Source of the DNA: Saccharothrix sp. HUAS TT1 | GTDB taxonomy: Bacteria > Actinomycetota > Actinomycetes > Mycobacteriales > Pseudonocardiaceae | Reading direction: 5' to 3' | Assembly: GCF_040744945.1 (NCBI RefSeq) | Contig: NZ_CP160453.1 | Coordinates: 1,674,001-1,738,000 of the forward strand | DNA: 64,000 nucleotides | Part shown: positions 59,455 through 64,000 of the stretch, one piece after another | Numbering within the stretch: position 1 is the first letter of the stretch | Layout of the letters: each line of letters starts with the position of its first letter | Made by a program: the position numbers and the translations under genes | The notes under the pieces: model-generated | The model's input: only the letters and a program-made list of their open reading frames with translations | The model's database searches: none | What the model was told of the DNA's origin: nothing

Positions 59455-60480
59455 TCAGGCCAGGTCGACGACCACCTTCACGTCGTCCTCCTCCTTCTCC
59501 AGCGCGTCCATGAACCGGTCCAGCGGCACGCGGCGGGTGAGCAGGCCGTCCAGCCACGGCCTGCTGGCCTCGGACAGGGCCTCGGCGGCCGCGACGTAGT
59601 CCAGCAGGCCCGCGTTCACCGTGCCGACGACCGACTTGTTCCCCATCACCATCCCGTCGAACACGCCCGGGTCCAGCGGCACGGGGTCGTGGTCGCCGGA
59701 GATGCCCGCCAGCACCGTGACCGACGCCCGGCGCGCGCACTCCCAGATCACGGGTGCGACGCCGGTGCACTCGACGGCCACGTCCACCTCGGCGGTGACC
59801 CCGGCCAGGTCCGGGTGGTAGGTCGCCCCCAGCGCGGTCACCAGGTCCGGCTTCGGGCCCCTGGTGACGCGGTCGACCACGTGCACCTCCAAGCCGCGCT
59901 GCACGCCCAGCAGCGCCGCCAGCAGGCCGATCGGCCCGGCGCCGGTGACCAGCACCGACCGCACCGGCAGGTGCGCCCGCTCGGCCGCCGCCGAGACCTG
60001 CGCCCACGCCTTGGCCACCACCGACGCGGGCTCGGTCAGCACGCCCGCGTCACCCAGCGTCGGGTCGAGCTTCACCGCGAACTTCGGCGGCACGGTCCAG
60101 CGCTGCATGCCGTACCCGTCGAGCTCCTTGATGCCGCGCTCGGTGTACTTGCCGTTGCGGCAGAAGTCCCACGCGTCCACCGCGCACGCCGGACACGGCT
60201 CGGGGTCCGGCCTGCGCACCACGCCGGCGACCAGGTCGCCCTCGTAGAACCCCGAGTCCTCGGGCGCGCTGAGCACCCGGCCCAGCGACTCGTGGAACGG
60301 CACGATGTGGTCCCGACCGGGCGGCAGCGAGCCGAAGCCGTCGCGGATGATCTCCAGGTCGGTGCCGCACAGGCCGGCCACCAGGCCCTGGACCACCAGC
60401 TCGCCGGGCGCCTCGACGACCTCGCGGTCCACCACGCGCGACGCCGACGGGTCGCCGGGGACGACCTCCGCCGCCCTCAC
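59455..60480 (-). CDS. zinc-dependent glucose 1-dehydrogenase-like MDR
   Basis: 341-residue medium-chain dehydrogenase. Catalytic zinc ligands lie in LCGTDLEI and the HIVPFHESLGRV region, and a structural zinc lobe PCPACAVDAWDFC follows. YTERGIKELDGYG matches glucose dehydrogenases of this type. The NAD(P)-binding fold is at SVLVTGAGPIGLLAALLG (about 170-190). The GTG start at 60480 overlaps the GH15 stop as GTGA. Substrate glucose is inferred from family similarity and coupling to a glucose-releasing enzyme. It would oxidise glucose to gluconolactone. Confidence 0.8.
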   Translation of the reverse strand: MRAAEVVPGDPSASRVVDREVVEAPGELVVQGLVAGLCGTDLEIIRDGFGSLPPGRDHIVPFHESLGRVLSAPEDSGFYEGDLVAGVVRRPDPEPCPACAVDAWDFCRNGKYTERGIKELDGYGMQRWTVPPKFAVKLDPTLGDAGVLTEPASVVAKAWAQVSAAAERAHLPVRSVLVTGAGPIGLLAALLGVQRGLEVHVVDRVTRGPKPDLVTALGATYHPDLAGVTAEVDVAVECTGVAPVIWECARRASVTVLAGISGDHDPVPLDPGVFDGMVMGNKSVVGTVNAGLLDYVAAAEALSEASRPWLDGLLTRRVPLDRFMDALEKEEDDVKVVVDLA

Positions 60481-62324
60481 CGCGCACCGCCGCGGTCGCG
60501 CTCGTCGCGGGTGTGGCCGCCGAACAGCACCGCCGCGCTGTTGACCAGCGCCAGGTGGCTGAACGCCTGCGGGAAGTTGCCGCACATCCGACCGGTCCGC
60601 GCGTCGTACTCCTCGGCCATCAGCCCCACGTCGTTGCACAGGTCGACCAGCCGGTCGTACATCGCCAGCGCCTCCTCCCGCCGCCCGGCCAGCGCCAGCG
60701 CGTCGACGAACCAGAACGAGCACGCCAGGAAGCTGCCCTCGACACCGGCCAGGCCGTCCACTTCGGACTCGCCGTGCCCGGTCTCGTACCGGTCGACCAG
60801 GTCGCCCCGCTTGAGCACCCGGGAGACCGCGTCCAGCGTGCCCAGCACGCGCGGGTCGTCGCCGGGCAGGAAGCCGACGGCCGGGATCAGCAACGTGGCC
60901 GCGTCCAGCTCGGTGCCGCCGTAGTACTGGGTGAACGTGCCCAGGGACGCGTTCCAGCCCTTCTCCAGCACCTCCTCGCGCACGGTCTCCCGCAGCTCGC
61001 GCCACCGCTCGACCGGTCCGGGCAGGTCGAACTCCTCCACCGCCCGCACCGCCCGGTCGAACGCCACCCACAGCATCACCCGGGAGTGGGTGAAGTGCCG
61101 GTCCGGCCCGCGCACCTCCCACAGCCCCTTGTCCGGCTGCTCCCACACCTTCTCCAGGTGCCGCAGCATCCCGCGCTGCATCGCCCACGAGTCCGGGGTC
61201 TCGCCGAGCCCGCGCTCCCGCGCCAGGTGCAGCGCGTCCATGACCTCGCCGTACACGTCGAGCTGCAACTGCCGGTAGGCCGCGTTGCCGACCCGCACCG
61301 GCCGCGCGCCCCGGTAGCCGGGCAGCCAGTCGACCTCCCACTCGACCAGGTGCCGCTCGCCGCCGATGCCGTACATGATCTGCAGGTCGGCGGGGTCGCC
61401 CGCGACGGCGCGCAGCAGCCACTTGCGCCACGCCACCGCCTCGTCGACGCAGCCGAAGTTGTCCAGGGCCAGCAGCGTGAACGTGGCGTCGCGCAGCCAG
61501 CAGTACCGGTAGTCCCAGTTGCGCGTGCCGCCGAACGTCTCCGGCAGCGACGTCGTCGGCGCGGCCACGATCCCGCCGGTCGGCGCGTACGACAGGCCCT
61601 TCAACGTGATCAGCGACCGGCGCACGACGTCCGCGTGCGGCCCGTCGTACCCGATCCTGGACGACCAGGCGAGCCAGAACGCCTCGGCCCGCGCCACCTC
61701 GCCCAGCGCGTCCACCGGCGCGGGCGGCTCGTCCGGCGAGTAGGCGAACTCCATCACCCACGTCAGCCGCTCGCCCGCGGAGACGGTGAACTCCGCCTCG
61801 TGCGCGCGTTGGCCGTGCACCCGGTACGGCAGCCGGTCGCCGTACAGCGCGACGGCGGACGGCCCGGCGAGCGCGACGATGCACTCCTGCCCGTCCCGCT
61901 CACCGCGCCGCACCCACGGCACCGAGTCGGCGTAGGCGAACCGCAGCACCCACCGCAGCGACATCTCGACCTGCCCCGACACGCCCTCCAGCACCCGCAC
62001 CACGCGCGTGTCGGCGTCCCAGTCGTCCTCCTCGGGCGGCATCGTGTCGATCAGCCGCACCACGCCGTCGACGGTCTCGAACTCCGTCTCCAGCACCAGG
62101 CTGCCGTCCCGGTAGGACCGGCGGACCGACACCACCTCGCCGGTCGGCGCGATCCGCCAGTGCCCGTCGTCCTCGGTGCCGAGCAGCCGGGAGAAGCAGG
62201 ACGGCGAGTCGAACCGCGGCATGCACAGCCAGTCGATCGACCCGTCCCGCCCCACCAGTGCCGCCGTCCTCAGGTCCGACAGCAGCGCGTAGTCCTCGAT
62301 CCGTCCAGGTCCCGTGTCTCCCAC
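60477..62324 (-). CDS. GH15 family cytosolic glycosidase, probable trehalase
   Basis: 615 residues, no signal peptide. The GTG at 62324 is chosen because TAGGGT lies 7 nt upstream; a GTG at 62372 is possible. The N-terminal beta domain starts RIEDYALLSDLRTAALVGRD-like sequence with IDWLCMPRFDSPSCF. The (alpha/alpha)6 barrel shows NWDYRYCWLRDATFTLLAL, QIMYGIGGERHLVEWE and EGSFLACSFWFVDALAL, with the general-base Glu near the end. It is similar to the mycobacterial GH15 trehalase rather than fungal glucoamylase. It would release glucose from trehalose, which fits coupling to the glucose dehydrogenase. Confidence 0.85.
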   Translation of the reverse strand: MGDTGPGRIEDYALLSDLRTAALVGRDGSIDWLCMPRFDSPSCFSRLLGTEDDGHWRIAPTGEVVSVRRSYRDGSLVLETEFETVDGVVRLIDTMPPEEDDWDADTRVVRVLEGVSGQVEMSLRWVLRFAYADSVPWVRRGERDGQECIVALAGPSAVALYGDRLPYRVHGQRAHEAEFTVSAGERLTWVMEFAYSPDEPPAPVDALGEVARAEAFWLAWSSRIGYDGPHADVVRRSLITLKGLSYAPTGGIVAAPTTSLPETFGGTRNWDYRYCWLRDATFTLLALDNFGCVDEAVAWRKWLLRAVAGDPADLQIMYGIGGERHLVEWEVDWLPGYRGARPVRVGNAAYRQLQLDVYGEVMDALHLARERGLGETPDSWAMQRGMLRHLEKVWEQPDKGLWEVRGPDRHFTHSRVMLWVAFDRAVRAVEEFDLPGPVERWRELRETVREEVLEKGWNASLGTFTQYYGGTELDAATLLIPAVGFLPGDDPRVLGTLDAVSRVLKRGDLVDRYETGHGESEVDGLAGVEGSFLACSFWFVDALALAGRREEALAMYDRLVDLCNDVGLMAEEYDARTGRMCGNFPQAFSHLALVNSAAVLFGGHTRDERDRGGAR

Positions 62325-62331
62325 ACCGCCG

Positions 62332-62337
62332 ACCCTA
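62332..62337 (-). promoter_or_regulatory. -10 hexamer TAGGGT, leaderless GH15 promoter
   Basis: Minus-strand TAGGGT ends 7 nt before the GTG at 62324. Only 57 bp separate this start from the divergent secreted GH15 gene, so the two promoters are close together. Confidence 0.4.
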
Positions 62338-62381
62338 CGTACCCGCGTTTGACCGCGCGCGTCGTTGCGCACCCAACAGGC

Positions 62382-64000
62382 ATGACCTCCTTAGTCGCGG
62401 TGCTGCTGGCGAGCGCGTTGACCGTCCCCGGTCCCCCCGTCACGTACGCACCGGCGGACAAGCAGGGGTTCGGCACGGCCCGCCAGGCGACGAGCCCGGT
62501 CTGGTTCACCCTCGGCCGCACCGGCCTCACCGAGGTCTTCTACCCGGACCTGAGCACGCCGGCGACCCGTGACCTGCGGTTGGTCGTCGACGGCCGCACC
62601 GCCGAGGGCCGCACCGAGCCGGTCGGCAGGCTGCGCTACCGGCAGGAGTTCCGGGGCGACGGCTGGCGCGCCGACATCACCTACACCACCGACCCGGCGC
62701 GGCCGACCGTGCTGGCCGACGTGCGGCTGCGCGCCGAACGGCCGGTGGACGTGCAGGTGGTGTTCGACCCGAACCTGTCCCGGGACGGCGACGACGACTC
62801 GGCCGTGGACCACCCCGGGGCGCTGCTGGCCCAGGACGCGCGGTCGGCGAGCGCCCTGGTGGCCGACGAGCCGATCACGGGGCGCGGCTCCACGGAGGGC
62901 AACGTCGTCCAGACCGGCGCGCTGGGCCTGGACGGCGTGCGCGACCGGAGCGCCACGCTGGCGATCGGCTTCGGCGGCCGGGCCGAGGAGGCGCTGACCA
63001 CGGCGAGGACGTCCCTGGTCGAGGGCTTCCCGCGGCACGCCCGCCGCTACGACCAGGGCTGGGACCAGTACCTGAAGGGCCTGGAACGGCCGAGGAGCGC
63101 CGACCGGGACCTGTACGACACGTCGATGATGGTGATGGCGGCGACCGAGGACAAGCGCCACCCCGGCGCGTTCATCGCCTCGCCGAGCTTCCCGTGGGCG
63201 TTCGGCTTCGACCGCACGATCGCGCCGGAGTTCGGCTCGTACGCCCTGGTCTGGCCGCGCGACCAGTACCAGGTGGCGAGCGCGATGCTGGCGGCCGGCG
63301 ACCGCGCGGCGGCGGAGCGCGCGCTGGACTTCATGCTCGACGTGCAGCAGCAGCCCGACGGCCACCTGCCGCAGAACACCAGGGTGGACGGCGAGCCGTA
63401 CTGGACCAACGTGCAGCAGGACGAGCAGGCCGCGCCGATGCTGCTGGCCTGGCTGCTCGGCCGCGCCGACAAGTCCACAGTGGACTCGCTGGTCGCGGCC
63501 GCCGAGTTCATGATCGCCCAGCCGGGCGCGCCGGCCACCGAGCAGGAGCGGTGGGAGAACCAGGGCGGCTACTCGCCGGGCACGATCGCCGCCGAGATCG
63601 CCGGCCTGGTGTGCCTGGCAGACCTGCTCCAGCGGTCCGGCGACCCGCGGGCCGCGAAGTACCTCGCCATCGCCGACGAGTGGGAGGGCGGGCTGGAGGG
63701 CTGGACCGCCACGAGCACCGGCCCGTTCTCGCCCGACCCGTACTACCTGCGGCTCACCAAGGACGGCCGGCCCGACGCCGGCACCACCTACAACCCCGGC
63801 GACAACCACCCCACTGCGATCGACCAGCGCGCGGCCGTCGACCCGAGCTTCCTGGAGCTGGTGCGGCTCGGCGTCCGGTCGCACGACGACCCGGTCGTGC
63901 GCAACACCGTGCGCGTCGTGGACGAGCAGCTGGGCGTGGGCCGGTTCTGGCACCGCTACAACGGCGACGGCTACGGCGAGCGCGCGGACGGCGGCCCGTG
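62382..64000 (+). CDS. secreted GH15 glucodextranase/glucoamylase-like enzyme, 3' end cut by window
   Basis: First 539 residues of an exported enzyme. It has a short signal peptide (TSLVAVLLASALTVPGPP), then the glucodextranase-type N-domain (ADKQGFGTARQATSPVWFTL, then LTEVFYPDLSTPATRDL) to about residue 230. The (alpha/alpha)6 domain includes YALVWPRDQYQVASAMLAAG, the general-acid region NVQQDEQAAPMLLAW and RWENQGGYSPGTIAAEIAGL, and the last residues lie before the general-base Glu expected further on. It releases glucose from alpha-glucans or dextran outside the cell. ATG start at 62382, divergent from the cytosolic GH15 gene. Confidence 0.9.
   Translation, partial: MTSLVAVLLASALTVPGPPVTYAPADKQGFGTARQATSPVWFTLGRTGLTEVFYPDLSTPATRDLRLVVDGRTAEGRTEPVGRLRYRQEFRGDGWRADITYTTDPARPTVLADVRLRAERPVDVQVVFDPNLSRDGDDDSAVDHPGALLAQDARSASALVADEPITGRGSTEGNVVQTGALGLDGVRDRSATLAIGFGGRAEEALTTARTSLVEGFPRHARRYDQGWDQYLKGLERPRSADRDLYDTSMMVMAATEDKRHPGAFIASPSFPWAFGFDRTIAPEFGSYALVWPRDQYQVASAMLAAGDRAAAERALDFMLDVQQQPDGHLPQNTRVDGEPYWTNVQQDEQAAPMLLAWLLGRADKSTVDSLVAAAEFMIAQPGAPATEQERWENQGGYSPGTIAAEIAGLVCLADLLQRSGDPRAAKYLAIADEWEGGLEGWTATSTGPFSPDPYYLRLTKDGRPDAGTTYNPGDNHPTAIDQRAAVDPSFLELVRLGVRSHDDPVVRNTVRVVDEQLGVGRFWHRYNGDGYGERADGGP

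Overview
The window is about 72% GC by eye, with many GTG starts, short or absent leaders and dense same-strand operons. It carries type VII secretion (ESX) partner genes, DUF3558, EspG, SigE-family sigma factors and a DasR-type operator. The order fba / DUF3151 gene / degenerate kinase-fold gene / purA, followed further on by purD, purB, purC and purSQL, matches the arrangement known from mycobacteria and their relatives. Together this points to a chromosomal core region of a Pseudonocardiales actinomycete (Saccharothrix / Lentzea / Actinosynnema type). The genus is an inference. I see no insertion sequence, prophage, CRISPR array, rRNA or complete tRNA.

Layout. 1-3 kb: two DedA membrane proteins around a GlcD-like FAD oxidase. 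3-5.3 kb: an N-acetylglucosamine operon (ROK kinase, nagA, small membrane protein) with a DasR (dre) operator at the promoter. 5.5-8.9 kb: a SigE-family sigma factor, a YCII protein, an SDR, an aldo/keto reductase behind a perfect 23-bp dyad, and a DUF427 protein. 9-17.3 kb: fba, a serine hydrolase, a membrane protein of unknown role, the DUF3151 gene, an FUSC-type transporter, a secreted HNH nuclease with a small partner, the kinase-fold remnant and purA. 17.5-21.1 kb: the sulfonate operon ssuCBAD. 21.2-24.3 kb: a secreted GlpQ, then a CPA1 antiporter divergent from a UBP zinc-finger gene across only 16 bp. 24.4-27.3 kb: a TRAP/TAXI transporter. 27.3-28.6 kb: purD. 28.8-32.5 kb: an ESX cargo/chaperone cassette without any secretion machinery.

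32.6-36 kb: an aminotransferase, a tiny membrane protein, a K+ channel, and threonine aldolase followed by a truncated HAD fragment. 36-39.4 kb: two paralogous sigma factor/membrane partner operons with a TetR gene between them. 39.5-44.8 kb: purB, a proline-rich lipoprotein, a polar amino-acid ABC importer and purC. 44.9-47.8 kb: a DUF2334 deacetylase, an MBL hydrolase, an epimerase and a DUF3800 protein. 48-51.2 kb: purSQL. 51.3-57.2 kb: a secreted GH25 lysozyme, an aldo/keto reductase divergent from LysR, two tandem paralogous membrane proteins and a DUF574 methyltransferase. 57.3-64 kb: a PAS-GGDEF-EAL protein, then a glucose dehydrogenase translationally coupled to a GH15 trehalase-like enzyme, divergent from a secreted GH15 glucodextranase-like enzyme cut by the window end.

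Two themes run through the region. Purine biosynthesis is spread as single genes or short operons with accessory islands between them. Many genes also show a TANNNT -10 hexamer 6-8 nt before the start codon, the signature of leaderless mRNAs, and this settles several otherwise ambiguous starts. No stretch longer than about 300 bp lacks a gene. No single locus is clearly a new biological system. The best candidates for follow-up are the orphan ESX cassette, the paired membrane proteins at 54-56 kb, and the twin sigma modules.
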